Of a stretch of DNA of 64,000 nucleotides, positions 1 to 9,290 are shown one piece after another (position 1 is the stretch's first letter; each line of letters begins with the position of its first letter). The notes under the pieces are model-generated. The model saw only the letters and a program-made list of their open reading frames with translations. It was not told where the DNA came from and made no database searches. Origin of the DNA: an uncultured Verrucomicrobia subdivision 3 bacterium (GTDB lineage: Bacteria; Verrucomicrobiota; Verrucomicrobiia; Limisphaerales; DASXHY01); contig CALBZA010000040.1 of NCBI GenBank assembly GCA_937890005.1, forward strand, positions 1-64,000. The letters run 5' to 3'. The position numbers and the translations under genes are program-made.

Positions 1-72
1 ACACTTTATTCTTCAACAATTCCTCCCTTTTCTCACCCACTTTTAATCACACCCTCTCGCGGCCGCCACAGC

Positions 73-108
73 AAAAAAGAAAGGCTCTTCCGATGAAGGA
101 AGAGCCTT
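73..108 (-). terminator. Rho-independent terminator of the beta-strand-repeat gene
   Basis: A perfect 11-bp stem (81-91 pairs with 98-108, loop GATGAA) is followed on the minus strand by CTTTCTTTTTT (73-80). It lies 16 bp past the stop of the minus-strand gene ending at 124, as expected for an intrinsic terminator. The first 70 bases of the window hold nothing else I can identify. Confidence 0.85.
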
Positions 109-123
109 GCGAGGAACACTGCG

Positions 124-2355
124 TCACGGAAGGCTGACTCGATAAAACCGTTGCGGATAATTGGTCGCCTGAAGGTCAATGAAGACGAACGGATCGGTGC
201 CAAACGAACTGTTCGTCAGCAGAATCCAATCGGCTCCCGATGAAAGATTCGTGCAGCCCCAGACGCTGAAACCTTGTCCGGCCGTGCCGCTGAATGAGAA
301 CTGAAAATTACGATCGCCCAGCCGAACCAGGTCCGTGATCGCCGGTTGTTGAACACCATTTTCGGAAACCACGGCCAGCACGCCGAGTGCAAGGGCGTTC
401 GTGTTCCAGATCAATCCTTCGCCGGGTGTTTCGGGAATGATGCTGCTGAACTTCCCGGAATACGCACCGGCGCTGAACAGCTGAAAGCTTTGGCCGGCGC
501 TGAGCGTGCCGGTGATGTTGAGCTGAAGCGTTCCATCAAACTCCACACTGCTCAGTCCGTCCACCCGATCGCTCGTGCTGTCAGTGGCATCGATGTCGAT
601 CAACGTTTTGCTGCCTGCTGCGAGTGTGAGGCTGTTGTTGATGCTCAATGTGCCAATGGATGTTCCCGGTGAGAGCATGCCGCCGGACTGGACCTGAACT
701 GCACCATGAACAATTCCAGTTCCTCCAAGTGTCGCTCCGCTGGAAACAGTCACGGTGTTGGTCCCGAGTTCGCCGTTTACAAGCAGTGTTCCACTGGCGA
801 TCAGCGTGGTTCCGGAATAGGTGTTCGCGGCATTGAAGATTGTGACGCCGCCGGTTCCAGATGCGATCGATTTGCGAACGCTTCCCGAACCGGTGATCGC
901 TGCGTTGAACGTTTGAGTGGTTCCGTTTGTGTTAAACAGATTCAACCGGGTCTGTCCGGTCGAACCGCTGTCGATCACGATCGGACGATCGATTGTCACG
1001 GCGCCGGAAAATCTCGGTTCAAACGAATCGGTTGCGGCGTCCGCGCCGTCGTTTCGGAAAGTAAGAGTTCCCGCTGAACCGGTGATTGAACTGCTGGTGA
1101 AATTCAATTCCACCGTGCCGGCGCTGCTGCTCGTTGTGATGGCGCTGTCGGCAGTGATATGAATGGGATTCGAAACGGGCGCGGTGGACGGGGATCGGTT
1201 CGCCGTTGTGTTCAAAGTGCCGCCGGCAAGGATGAGCGTTCCGGACCCGTTACCGAGCGTGGAGGAACTGCTGATGTTGATCGTGCCGTTGCTGATGGTG
1301 GTGTCACCGGAGTAAGTGTTCGCGCCGGTCAGTGCCACGGTTCCGGGACCGGTCTTTGTGACCGAGCCGCTGCCGCTGATCACTCCCGAGATGGTGAGCG
1401 TGGAACCTGAACCGCGATTGAAGACCAACTCGCCGTGATTGGTGATCAGAATTCCTGAACCGCCGGGTGTTCCTGTGGTGCCGCCGTTTCCGATCTGCAG
1501 CGTGCCGGCCTCGATCAAAACGCTTCCTGTGAACGAATTGTTCGCGCTCAAGATTGCTTTGCCTGCGGTCGTTTTGATCAGGCTTTTGCCTGCGCCGGCC
1601 AGGACGGAATACGCTTTGCCGCTGCGGATGTCGAAGCCCGACGTTGTCTGAAGGGAAGGGGAGCCGCTGTTGTTTGTCAGCACGCCGCCATCGAGCACCA
1701 GCGTGTGAATCGTATCGGAACGATTGTTCAGGTTCAGCATTCCGCCTTCATGAATCGTAACGGTGCTTGAGTCAGCGATCTGATCATTGGCGCTCGTGTA
1801 GGCAACGATGGCGTCGGAATGGATTTCGAGATCTCCGGAAATCGCATTGGTTCCAGCCGGTTTGTTCAGATACACGATTCCGTTGCTGACAACCGCCGTT
1901 CCGCTGAACGTGTTTGGTGGGGTTCCCTGCAATGTCAGCCAGCCGCTGCCGAGTTTTACGAAACCTTGTGTGCCGGCCAACGAAACTCGATTCGTCACGC
2001 CATTGTTGCTGACGGTGATTGTTGGCAGATCGCTCGATGTCGCGACTGTGAGAATGGAATCGCCGGATGCATTTGTGTTCAAAGTCCAATTCTGAGCTCC
2101 GAGAAGATCGCCGAATTTCAAATGCCCGAGCGTTCGATTTGAATCGAGCGTGACGATGCGATGGCCGGAAATATCTATCGTGCTGAAGTCTGCGATGGCG
2201 TCGATTCCATCCGCAGGCGTCCCGCCAAGCCAGTTGAGAGCATCGCTCCAATCGCCATTCGAATCGGCAATCCAGGTTTGCGCGGTTCCGCTGGAGAGAA
2301 ATGAGGCCAGGGCAAGACCGAACGCGGTTGATTTGAAGACAGACGTTTTGTTCAT
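124..2355 (-). CDS. Secreted autotransporter-associated beta-strand repeat (PATR) protein
   Basis: 743 aa from the ATG at 2355, chosen because it opens a good Sec signal peptide (KTSVFKSTAFGLALASFLSS, cleavage near residue 26) and is preceded by GGAAGG; the reading frame stays open further upstream but without a signal. The mature part is Gly/Thr/Ser-rich with at least four PATR-type repeats of the pattern G-x-TxTGxNTYSGxTxIxxGTL (roughly residues 130-165, 265-290, 330-360 and 490-530). This family forms a right-handed beta-helix outside the cell. The last ~70 residues (ending PQRFYRVSLP) resemble a C-terminal module common in verrucomicrobial secreted proteins, not an outer-membrane barrel, so classical type V self-export is unlikely. 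Substrate or adhesion target is unknown. Confidence 0.85.
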   Translation of the reverse strand: MNKTSVFKSTAFGLALASFLSSGTAQTWIADSNGDWSDALNWLGGTPADGIDAIADFSTIDISGHRIVTLDSNRTLGHLKFGDLLGAQNWTLNTNASGDSILTVATSSDLPTITVSNNGVTNRVSLAGTQGFVKLGSGWLTLQGTPPNTFSGTAVVSNGIVYLNKPAGTNAISGDLEIHSDAIVAYTSANDQIADSSTVTIHEGGMLNLNNRSDTIHTLVLDGGVLTNNSGSPSLQTTSGFDIRSGKAYSVLAGAGKSLIKTTAGKAILSANNSFTGSVLIEAGTLQIGNGGTTGTPGGSGILITNHGELVFNRGSGSTLTISGVISGSGSVTKTGPGTVALTGANTYSGDTTISNGTINISSSSTLGNGSGTLILAGGTLNTTANRSPSTAPVSNPIHITADSAITTSSSAGTVELNFTSSSITGSAGTLTFRNDGADAATDSFEPRFSGAVTIDRPIVIDSGSTGQTRLNLFNTNGTTQTFNAAITGSGSVRKSIASGTGGVTIFNAANTYSGTTLIASGTLLVNGELGTNTVTVSSGATLGGTGIVHGAVQVQSGGMLSPGTSIGTLSINNSLTLAAGSKTLIDIDATDSTSDRVDGLSSVEFDGTLQLNITGTLSAGQSFQLFSAGAYSGKFSSIIPETPGEGLIWNTNALALGVLAVVSENGVQQPAITDLVRLGDRNFQFSFSGTAGQGFSVWGCTNLSSGADWILLTNSSFGTDPFVFIDLQATNYPQRFYRVSLP

Positions 2356-2704
2356 AGGTTCACCTTCCATTAATCCACTAGTGACCAGTTGTTGTTGTGA
2401 AATGAGGCATCCTTGGCTGATACAACGCACCCTTTGGGGGAAACCACGCGTTGGGATCAGCTGCCTCGAACGGCGGGAATCCTTACGATCCGCCTGAAGT
2501 GCGTCAAGGGTTGTTTTGAAGACCTGCAAGTCATGGTCGCCTTCCTCGTTCGCGTTGGACGTGTTTGGAAAGCTGTTAAAACAGCTGAACTTCGAAAAGA
2601 TCGTGCGTCACCGCGCCGAAGCGCGGTGCTAATGAGATTTAACGGAGTTAATGGCACAGCATCGCAACCTTGACGTCGCCGTGCGCACTTAACAGGCTCT
2701 GTCC
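2356..2704. other. Divergent intergenic region
   Basis: 349 bp separating the minus-strand PATR gene from the plus-strand MBL gene. It must hold both promoters, but I see no confident -10/-35 pair. Its only recognisable content is the half copy of the dispersed REPIN-like element at 2560-2635. Confidence 0.6.
2560..2635 (+). repeat. REPIN-like element, copy A (right half only)
   Basis: Contains the palindrome AGCTGTTAAAACAGCT (2571-2586) and, about 22 bp on, the hairpin CACCGCGCCGAAGCGCGGTG (2609-2628) ending in CTAATGA. The same two blocks in the same order occur at 16396-16459 and 32816-32871. The left arm present in the other two copies is missing, so this copy is truncated. Confidence 0.75.
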
Positions 2705-4099
2705 ATGCGCATCCATTTCTTTGGCGCCACAAGGACCACCACTGGCTCAATGTATTTGATCGAGGTGAACGGCAAACGTCTCCTGCTGGAGTGCGGACTC
2801 TTTCAGGGACACCGCGAGGAATCGATCGAGCGAAACCGAAAATTTCCCTTTGATCCGAAAACGATCGACGCCGCCATTCTCAGCCACGCGCACATCGATC
2901 ATTGCGGCAATCTTCCGAATCTTTGCATCCAGGGTTTCGAAGGGAACATCTACTGCACGTTTGCGACGCGCGATCTTGCCAGCGTGATGCTGGAGGATTC
3001 AGCCCAGATTCAACAGGCGGACGCTGCGTTCGTGTCGAAGAAACGCGCGAAGAAAGGTTTGCCCCCGGTGGAACCGCTCTACACCGCAACGGACGCGGAA
3101 AAAGCGGTTCGCCAGTTTGTCGCCATCAATTATGACCGCCCCTTTCCCGTGATGGAGGGTGTGACCGTCACGTTTCGCGATGCCGGCCACATTCTCGGAT
3201 CAGCTCAGGTGGTTCTCGATGTTCAGGAAGGTGGAAGAAAATTCCGTTATCTATTCAGCGGTGACATTGGACGTGGTGCGGATGACATCCTGCGCGATCC
3301 GCAGCCGGTGGAGAATGTCGATTTCCTTCAGATCGAAAGCACCTATGGCGGTCGCGTGCATTCACCGAAAATCAACGCCGGTGCTGAAGTGGAACGGCTG
3401 GTCTGCGACACCGTTGCGCGTGGCGGCAAGATCATCATTCCGTCCTTCTCTGTGGGCCGCACACAACAGATCGTTTATACGCTGCATCAACTCGCTGACG
3501 CTGGAAAACTGCCGCAGATTCCGATGTTCGTGGACAGTCCGCTGAGCGTGAATGCGACGGAGATTTTCCGGCTCCATCCCGAATGCTTCAACGAAACGAT
3601 CTACCAGTTCCTGCGCGAGAAGCAGAATCCATTCGGCATGGAGAATCTCACTTATATTCGCGAGTCGTCGGCGTCGATGAAGCTGAATGATCTGAAAGGG
3701 CCGGCATTGATCATCAGCGCGTCGGGCATGGCCGAAGCGGGGCGCATCCGGCATCACCTGAAGAACAACATCGGCGATTCGAGAAATCTGATTCTGTTCG
3801 TCGGTTACTGCGCGGAACACACATTGGGCGCCCAGATTCTTGCCGGGAAAAGTCCGGTGAACATTTTCGCCGAGCCTTATGAAGTGCGGGCGCAGGTGGC
3901 ATCGATCGATTCCTTTTCAGGTCACGCCGACAAAAACGAACTGCGCGCGTATGTCGAAAAGCTGACCGGAAACATCAAAAAAATCGCCGTCATTCATGGC
4001 GAGGAATCCCAGGCGCTCGCCTTTGCCGAAACGCTGCGCGTAATGAAACCGAAAGCGCAGGTGATCGTGCCGGAGTATCGGCAGATCATGGAGGTTTAA
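2705..4099 (+). CDS. MBL-fold/beta-CASP RNA-processing-type hydrolase
   Basis: 464 aa. The N-terminal metallo-beta-lactamase domain carries the zinc motif HAHIDH (H61, H63, D65, H66) and a downstream GHILGSAQ segment. A beta-CASP region follows, with IESTYGGRVH, FSVGRTQQ, ISASGMAEAGRIRHH, and a C-terminal FSGHAD that supplies the last metal ligand. This is the CPSF-73/RNase J superfamily layout; bacterial members of this subgroup are presumed ribonucleases acting on RNA ends, but the substrate is not shown. The start is the ATG at 2705, which begins directly on the conserved first strand (MRIHFFGATRTTTGS); no strong Shine-Dalgarno is visible. It converges with yajQ 57 bp downstream and has no operon partner. 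Confidence 0.88.
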   Translation: MRIHFFGATRTTTGSMYLIEVNGKRLLLECGLFQGHREESIERNRKFPFDPKTIDAAILSHAHIDHCGNLPNLCIQGFEGNIYCTFATRDLASVMLEDSAQIQQADAAFVSKKRAKKGLPPVEPLYTATDAEKAVRQFVAINYDRPFPVMEGVTVTFRDAGHILGSAQVVLDVQEGGRKFRYLFSGDIGRGADDILRDPQPVENVDFLQIESTYGGRVHSPKINAGAEVERLVCDTVARGGKIIIPSFSVGRTQQIVYTLHQLADAGKLPQIPMFVDSPLSVNATEIFRLHPECFNETIYQFLREKQNPFGMENLTYIRESSASMKLNDLKGPALIISASGMAEAGRIRHHLKNNIGDSRNLILFVGYCAEHTLGAQILAGKSPVNIFAEPYEVRAQVASIDSFSGHADKNELRAYVEKLTGNIKKIAVIHGEESQALAFAETLRVMKPKAQVIVPEYRQIMEV

Positions 4100-4156
4100 A
4101 GCCTGGCGCGAACTGTTCCGGTGCCGCCCTGGGTGAATGAACGAGCGGATTCCTTT

Positions 4157-4642
4157 TCAATCACGATAATTGATGAACTGAACCGGCACTGGAAAATCTT
4201 TCGCTTTCACTGCGCCTATCACCGCCTGAAGTTCGTCGCGGCTTTTTCCAGACACGCGAATTTTGTCGCCTTCAATCTGCGTGGTGACTTTGAACTTTCC
4301 GTCGCGGATGAAGCTTGTGATCTGCTTGGCAACCGCGGTTTCAATGCCCTGCTTGATTTTCAGGCTCTGGCGCGCGTGGCCCAGCGGTGAGATGTCCGGG
4401 TCGGCCTGTTCGACGCTTTTGAGGCTGATGCCGCGTTTGGCGAGTTTGCCGATGACGATTTCGTTCAGCGTCTTCACCTTGAAACTGTCTTCCGCGCTGA
4501 GCTTGATTTCACTCTTCTCCAGCACGATCTCGGCTTTGCTGCCTTTGAAATCGAAGCGGTTGACCAGTTCCTTCTTTGCCTGGTTCACTGCATTCTCGAT
4601 CTCCATCGAGTTCACCTGCGAAACAATGTCAAACGATGCCAT
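4157..4642 (-). CDS. yajQ: YajQ family nucleotide-binding protein
   Basis: 161 aa from the ATG at 4642 (MASFDIVS), the family's usual start and length; an upstream in-frame start would add 12 non-conserved residues. Diagnostic segments are SFDIVSQVN, RFDFKGSKAEI, GIETAVAKQITSFIRDGKFK and the C-terminal DFPVPVQFINYRD. YajQ proteins have two ferredoxin-like halves, bind RNA or nucleotides, and in some bacteria bind cyclic di-GMP and act with transcription factors. Which ligand applies here cannot be read from the sequence. Monocistronic, in the cytoplasm. Confidence 0.93.
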   Translation of the reverse strand: MASFDIVSQVNSMEIENAVNQAKKELVNRFDFKGSKAEIVLEKSEIKLSAEDSFKVKTLNEIVIGKLAKRGISLKSVEQADPDISPLGHARQSLKIKQGIETAVAKQITSFIRDGKFKVTTQIEGDKIRVSGKSRDELQAVIGAVKAKDFPVPVQFINYRD

Positions 4643-4694
4643 GCCGCGAAGGCTAAAAGGCGATGCCGGAATTCTCAAGGACGCTGTTCAGCAT

Positions 4695-4727
4695 TAAAAA
4701 AGGCGGCGCTCTTTTCAGAACGCCGCC
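4695..4727 (-). terminator. Rho-independent terminator of the GH51 gene
   Basis: On the minus strand GGCGGCGTTCT-GAAA-AGAGCGCCGCC forms an 11-bp stem (one G-U pair) followed by TTTTTTAAT. It lies 22 bp past the stop of the minus-strand gene at 4749-6341. Confidence 0.88.
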
Positions 4728-4748
4728 CGGTTCAAACCGCAAAGAGAC

Positions 4749-6341
4749 TTATTCCAATGCGAGCACGACCACTGATTTGGCGGGCAGCGTTGTTGAGAAA
4801 CCGGAATCGGTTGTCTTGAAAGCATTGAACGCCGCCGGCTTCACCACGTCCGGATTATCGAAGGTGTTGTGCGAGTTGATTGCCGGCGCGGTGAGAACCC
4901 GGCCTGAAATCTTCTGAACCTTCAAGCCTGCCAGTTCGCACGCGATTTCAGCGGGTTCGGTCGCGCTGAGATTACAGAGTGTCACGTGGACTTTTCCGTC
5001 CTTGCTCCGCGATGCCGAGGCGTTCACCTGCGGGATCTCGTGGTTTCCAGACTTGTAGTTCTGCGTCTTGAGATCGATCGGCAGGAGCGTTGCATCGTGA
5101 TGCACGGTGTACATCTCAAACACATGATAGGTCGGCGTAAGGACCATCTTTTCCTTGTCGGTGAGGATCATCGACTGCAGCACGTTCACGGTTTGAGCGA
5201 TGTTCGCCATTTTCACGCGATCGCAGTGCTGGTTGAAGATGTTGAGCGTGATGCCGGCGACCAGCGCGTCGCGCAGCGAATTTTGCTGATATAGGAAGCC
5301 GGGGTTGGTTCCCGGTTCCACGTCATACCAGGTGCCCCATTCGTCCACGATCATGCCGATGCGCTTCTGCGGATCGTATTTGTCCATGATTTTGCCGTGG
5401 CTGCGGACGAGATCGTCCATCTCGAGTGATTTGCGGAGCGTGGTGTGCCATTCCGCTTCGTCGAACTGCGTGGCGGAACCTTTCTGACGCCATGAACGCG
5501 GGACGGTGTAGTAGTGCAGCGAAAGTCCCTGCATGCGGCGTCCGACGTTCCGCATCACCACTTCGGTCCAGTTAGTGTCGCCGGCATTCGCTCCGCAAGC
5601 AAAGCGGGCGATCGGATTGTCGCGGTCGTAGTTTTTCACGAACGTGTTGTAGCGGCGATAGAGGTCAGAGTAGTAATCCGGCGTCATGTTGCCGCCGCAA
5701 CCCCAGCTTTCGTTGCCGACGCCGAAGAAGGCGACCTTCCATGGCTTCTCGCGTCCGTTCTGGCGGCGGAGATTGGCCATCGGGGAATCGGCGCTGGAGG
5801 TCAGATACTCGACCCATTCCATCATTTCCTGGACTGTGCCGCTGCCGACATTGCCGCAGATGTAAGCGTCGGTTCCGAGCTGCTCGCAGAGATCCATGAA
5901 TTCGTGCGTGCCGAAGTGATTGTTTTCCACCACGCCACCCCAGTGGGTGTTGATCATCGCCGGACGTTTCTCGCGCGGTCCAATGCCATCCTTCCAATGA
6001 TACTCGTCAGCGAAACATCCGCCCGGCCAGCGAAGCACTGGAATTTTGATCGCCTTCAATGCAGCGACGACATCGTTGCGAATGCCGCGCGTGTTCGGAA
6101 TGGGACTGTCCGGTCCGACCCAGATGCCTTCATAAATGCAGCGTCCGAGATGTTCGGCGAAGTGGCCGTAGATGTTCTTGTTGATGACATTCGTTCCTTG
6201 ATCGGCATGGATTACGAGGCGAGTGCCGGTGCTGTCGGCTCCGGTGCTGACGGGCTCAGTCGCCGCCGCGGAAACCTTGCTGGCGCAACCCGTGGCCAGA
6301 AGAAGCGAGGGAATCAATGAAAGGATGGTTCTGAGTTTCAT
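4749..6341 (-). CDS. Lipoprotein alpha-L-arabinofuranosidase, GH51
   Basis: 530 aa from the ATG at 6341; a GTG 18 bp upstream is the only alternative. The N-terminus is a lipoprotein signal with lipobox LATGC (Cys19). The GH51 catalytic pair is visible: acid/base E211 in FGVGNESW and nucleophile E334 in IVDEWGTWYD. Other hallmarks are FAEHLGRCIYEGIWVG and LRWPGGCFADEYHWKDGIGP, and the C-terminal beta-sandwich ends in a run of small and aliphatic residues. It releases terminal arabinose from arabinan or arabinoxylan. Many GH51 enzymes are cytoplasmic, whereas this one is predicted to be membrane-anchored and exported. It has its own terminator and no operon partner; a GH43 in the window (23810) may act on the same polymers. 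Confidence 0.93.
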   Translation of the reverse strand: MKLRTILSLIPSLLLATGCASKVSAAATEPVSTGADSTGTRLVIHADQGTNVINKNIYGHFAEHLGRCIYEGIWVGPDSPIPNTRGIRNDVVAALKAIKIPVLRWPGGCFADEYHWKDGIGPREKRPAMINTHWGGVVENNHFGTHEFMDLCEQLGTDAYICGNVGSGTVQEMMEWVEYLTSSADSPMANLRRQNGREKPWKVAFFGVGNESWGCGGNMTPDYYSDLYRRYNTFVKNYDRDNPIARFACGANAGDTNWTEVVMRNVGRRMQGLSLHYYTVPRSWRQKGSATQFDEAEWHTTLRKSLEMDDLVRSHGKIMDKYDPQKRIGMIVDEWGTWYDVEPGTNPGFLYQQNSLRDALVAGITLNIFNQHCDRVKMANIAQTVNVLQSMILTDKEKMVLTPTYHVFEMYTVHHDATLLPIDLKTQNYKSGNHEIPQVNASASRSKDGKVHVTLCNLSATEPAEIACELAGLKVQKISGRVLTAPAINSHNTFDNPDVVKPAAFNAFKTTDSGFSTTLPAKSVVVLALE

Positions 6342-6648
6342 GATTGCGGAATTCAACACAATGGGATGGGGCGCACAATCACCAAGTTATGCAAATTTGT
6401 GACTGCCGGTACACGAACAAGCCTGACAGGCGATCTCTGCAAAAGCCGGTTGAACCAGCGGAGCGCGGAGCATTGCTCCGCAAGTTTCGTCAGATTGTCG
6501 CGCAGCTCCGAGCAGTTTGAGCGTGTGCGCGGATTTGACGGCAGCCGTAACGCGGCTCACTGTTACAAAAATTGGAAAATGATTTTGTACACAAAGCTGG
6601 CGGGAACTGATATGTAACCGGGCGGATGGACGGTAGGGGTATTGCCTT
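6342..6648. other. Divergent intergenic region with one hairpin
   Basis: 307 bp between the GH51 and GT2 genes. It contains a 7-bp hairpin GCGGAGC-ATT-GCTCCGC at 6465-6481 with no T-run. It should carry promoters in both directions, but I cannot name them with confidence. Short frames here have no support as genes. Confidence 0.5.
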
Positions 6649-7479
6649 ATGGCACTGTCGCAGGTGGTGAAACACGTTTTTCGCATGGAACTCAAAGACA
6701 TTGTGGGACAATTCGCCGGCCGGACGCTTCCGGTCAAAGGCTTCAGCCGCAAACGTTCTCTTCTCCGCCGTTCAAGACGCCATAAAGCGCGACGCGCACC
6801 GACCATTTCCGTCATCATCCCCGCGCATAACGAGGAGCGTTATCTGCGAAAGACGCTGCTCGCATTGCGCCGACAGAGTTTCAGGAAATTTGAAGTCATT
6901 GTTGTCGCCAATGGCTGCACGGACCGGACGGAGGATGTGGCGAGGGAATTGTGCGACCGGCTTGTGGTGCTTTCACAGAAATGTCTTGGCGTGGCGCGGA
7001 ATCTCGGTGCGCGCATGGCGAAGGGGGACATTCTGGTTTTTCTCGATGCCGACACGCTTCTCGACCGGCACGCGCTGCGCACGATTTCAGAACGGTTCAC
7101 CCGACGGCACGCAGCCGGAACGGTGATTGGAAAACCGGATTCGTCGCGTTTCGCCTACCGCGTGATTTACGGCGTGAAGAACCTGATCCATCGGACCTCG
7201 CTGCATCATGGCAGCTCGGGCGTGATTCTTTGCTGGCGGGAACACTTCATGAAGCTCGGTGGCTTCAAGGAAAACCTGGAGGTTCGCGAGAACAGTGAAC
7301 TGATGAAACGGCTGGAACGTTTCGGACGTTACACCTGCATTCGAAAGGCCACGGCAGTCACTTCCATGCGCCGCTACGATCAGCGTGGAGTCGGGCGCAT
7401 GTGCTGGATGTGGACGCGGCTGTGGTTCGAATCGTTCTTCCGCGATCTTGGCGACCGGAAATACGAGACGATCCGCTGA
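6649..7479 (+). CDS. Family 2 glycosyltransferase
   Basis: 276 aa. The GT-A fold starts near residue 53 with SVIIPAHNEERYL, continues with VIVVANGCTDRTEDVA, and holds the nucleotide-sugar/metal motif FLDADTLLD (D133, D135). About 50 basic residues precede the domain, so the true start could be the ATG at 6649 or the one 36 bp later. There is no clear membrane segment, which suggests a soluble or peripheral enzyme that adds a sugar or acts like TagA/dolichyl-phosphate-type transferases; donor and acceptor are unknown. It is convergent with the next gene, with only 8 bp between stops. Confidence 0.85.
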   Translation: MALSQVVKHVFRMELKDIVGQFAGRTLPVKGFSRKRSLLRRSRRHKARRAPTISVIIPAHNEERYLRKTLLALRRQSFRKFEVIVVANGCTDRTEDVARELCDRLVVLSQKCLGVARNLGARMAKGDILVFLDADTLLDRHALRTISERFTRRHAAGTVIGKPDSSRFAYRVIYGVKNLIHRTSLHHGSSGVILCWREHFMKLGGFKENLEVRENSELMKRLERFGRYTCIRKATAVTSMRRYDQRGVGRMCWMWTRLWFESFFRDLGDRKYETIR

Positions 7480-7487
7480 TCGTTCGT

Positions 7488-8483
7488 TCAGGCGGCGAAC
7501 GCGTTGTTCGCCTTCACCAGCTGCGCCGGCGCTTTTGCATCCAGGCAAAAAGTCTGACCGACTTCCTGCCAGCCGATGCGGTCGGCACTGATGGCTTCAT
7601 TCAAACGTTCAAGCGGTTCCACCGTTCCTTCGCGACCGAATGGGAACGTGTTGAAATGCATCGGGAGAAAACGATCGGCTCCAGCCTGATCCGCCATCTT
7701 CACCGCCTGCTCCGGAGAGCAATGCGCGAAAATCCACGGGTCGTAAGCGCCGATCGGCATGATGGCAACTTCGAACGGTCCTTTGCTGCGAAGCTTCGAA
7801 AACGAATCGCTCCATGCGGTGTCGCCGCCGAACAGAATCTTCTTTCCGCCGCGGGACAAAATGTAACCGCTGTAACCGCGTTCCCGATCGTATTTCCAGC
7901 GCCGTCCCCAGTGATTCACTTCGAAGGCTTCCACTTCCACATCGCCGCTGATTGTCTTCACGACGGCGCTCTCTCCCCAGCGAAGTTCTGTCGGTCGTTT
8001 GAACTTCATGTCGCTCAACAGATCGGCGGTTGAATGGCCGGTGACGGCTTTCGTCGTCGCCGGGAGAAGTCGCAACGTCGCCGGATCGAGATGATCCATG
8101 TGCGCGTGGGAAATCAAAACGAGGTCGATGTGCGGCAGTTGCTTTGGCGTCAGCGCAGGTTGAATCAGGCGCTTCGGTCCGATGGTGCCAAACGGAGTGT
8201 CGGCGCCGATGCGGTTGAACAGGACAGGATCGGTCAGGATCGTCACGCCGTAAAAGTTGATCAGCACGCTCGCATGGCCGAGCCACGCGGCGGTGATGGT
8301 GTTCGGATCCCACAACTCAGGTTGAGGCCTGTCCGATGGATTCAGGAGCGATCTCTGCGTTTCGGCGATGAAGCCGCGGAGCAATCGGGCTGGAAGAATG
8401 TCGGACGCACCAGCCCAGACGCCACAGAGGCTGAGAGAACTGAGGGTGAGAAAACGGCGACGGGAAAAATCTCTGCTGTTCAA
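7488..8483 (-). CDS. Tat-exported MBL-fold hydrolase (NAPE-PLD/UlaG-like)
   Basis: 331 aa. The N-terminus has a twin-arginine signal (SRRRFLTLSSLSLCGVWAG). The catalytic domain has WLGHASVLINF, LTDPVLFNRIG, the zinc motif HAHMDH (H126, H128, D130, H131), FGGDTAWSD, and MHFNTFPFGRE near the end. This pattern places it with the N-acyl-phosphatidylethanolamine phospholipase D-like/UlaG-like branch of metallo-beta-lactamases, hydrolases of phosphodiester or lactone bonds. Export through Tat implies metal loading in the cytoplasm before secretion. The actual substrate is not inferable. Confidence 0.85.
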   Translation of the reverse strand: MNSRDFSRRRFLTLSSLSLCGVWAGASDILPARLLRGFIAETQRSLLNPSDRPQPELWDPNTITAAWLGHASVLINFYGVTILTDPVLFNRIGADTPFGTIGPKRLIQPALTPKQLPHIDLVLISHAHMDHLDPATLRLLPATTKAVTGHSTADLLSDMKFKRPTELRWGESAVVKTISGDVEVEAFEVNHWGRRWKYDRERGYSGYILSRGGKKILFGGDTAWSDSFSKLRSKGPFEVAIMPIGAYDPWIFAHCSPEQAVKMADQAGADRFLPMHFNTFPFGREGTVEPLERLNEAISADRIGWQEVGQTFCLDAKAPAQLVKANNAFAA

Positions 8484-8829
8484 CTGTATCCTGCGTTTAA
8501 CGGTTCAAAATTGTGGGTAGTTTACCCCATGCGAAAGGCTGTGCAAGAGGCGCATCGCAGAATGTTCCGAAAATTTCTGTTTCTCCTCGGAAAATCGAAC
8601 TGCCTCCAATTGAGACAATTCCAAAAAGAAGCCGTTTGATCATCGCGAGCGTTCGAACTCCACGTTCTCGTCGCAACGCCTGAGAAATCTTCGCGGAACC
8701 GGGCTACGCCCTAAGTAGTAGCGGAAACGAGGGTGCGCAAACTCCCGCTGCGACCGAGGACGTATTCTACACTTTGCGCGTCGATGATAGAACAGGCTCA
8801 CACAACGGAACTGAACCAAACAAAAAAAT
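8484..8829. other. Divergent intergenic region
   Basis: 346 bp between the MBL hydrolase and the first gene of the 8830-16239 cluster. It is relatively AT-rich just before 8830 (a run of A's at 8819-8827). I see no RNA gene or convincing palindrome here; it is the expected location of the cluster promoter. Confidence 0.5.
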
Positions 8830-9252
8830 ATGAATACCCAAAAACAACTCGTCGAAGCTCCCACATCGGATTCTTCCACCACTTACGAAACCCTGGCCTA
8901 TCTCGATGCCTACGACGCGGTGCTGAACTGCGATTACGCGTTCGTGGCCTACAAGGAAACCAGCCGCGATTCCGGCGAATGGCGCGTGCGCATTCGTTCG
9001 TCGCAAACCGCGGGTGCGGTGTTCGAGCCGGCAATGATGCAGTCGAACGCCCGCTCAACCGGTGCCCAGGGCAAGCCTTGGTTCCAATGGGGCTACAGCT
9101 TCGATCCCAGCCCCAGCGATCCGCGCAACATTCAGTTTCGCGTTCACGTGAAGAACGGCCAACCGTCCGAAATTGAAATGCTCGTGCAGCTTCGGAAATT
9201 CGACGGCACGGCGGACGAAGCAAAGTCGGTGAAGTTTCCCTGGCCGGCCTGA
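8830..9252 (+). CDS. Hypothetical protein, first gene of unknown cluster
   Basis: 140 aa, soluble, no signal peptide. I do not recognise the family. Its composition and alternating pattern (YAFVAYKETS, WRVRIRS, QFRVHVKNG, EIEMLVQLRK) suggest a small beta-rich domain; the C-terminus ends KFPWPA. The ATG at 8830 follows an A-rich stretch without a Shine-Dalgarno. The next gene starts 38 bp downstream on the same strand, so it probably leads the 8830-16239 transcription unit. That it is a real gene is supported by GC-position bias typical of its neighbours and by the tight packing. Confidence 0.7.
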   Translation: MNTQKQLVEAPTSDSSTTYETLAYLDAYDAVLNCDYAFVAYKETSRDSGEWRVRIRSSQTAGAVFEPAMMQSNARSTGAQGKPWFQWGYSFDPSPSDPRNIQFRVHVKNGQPSEIEMLVQLRKFDGTADEAKSVKFPWPA

Positions 9253-9290
9253 AACGGCTGCAATGCGAAATCGCATTCGCTTGAATCATC

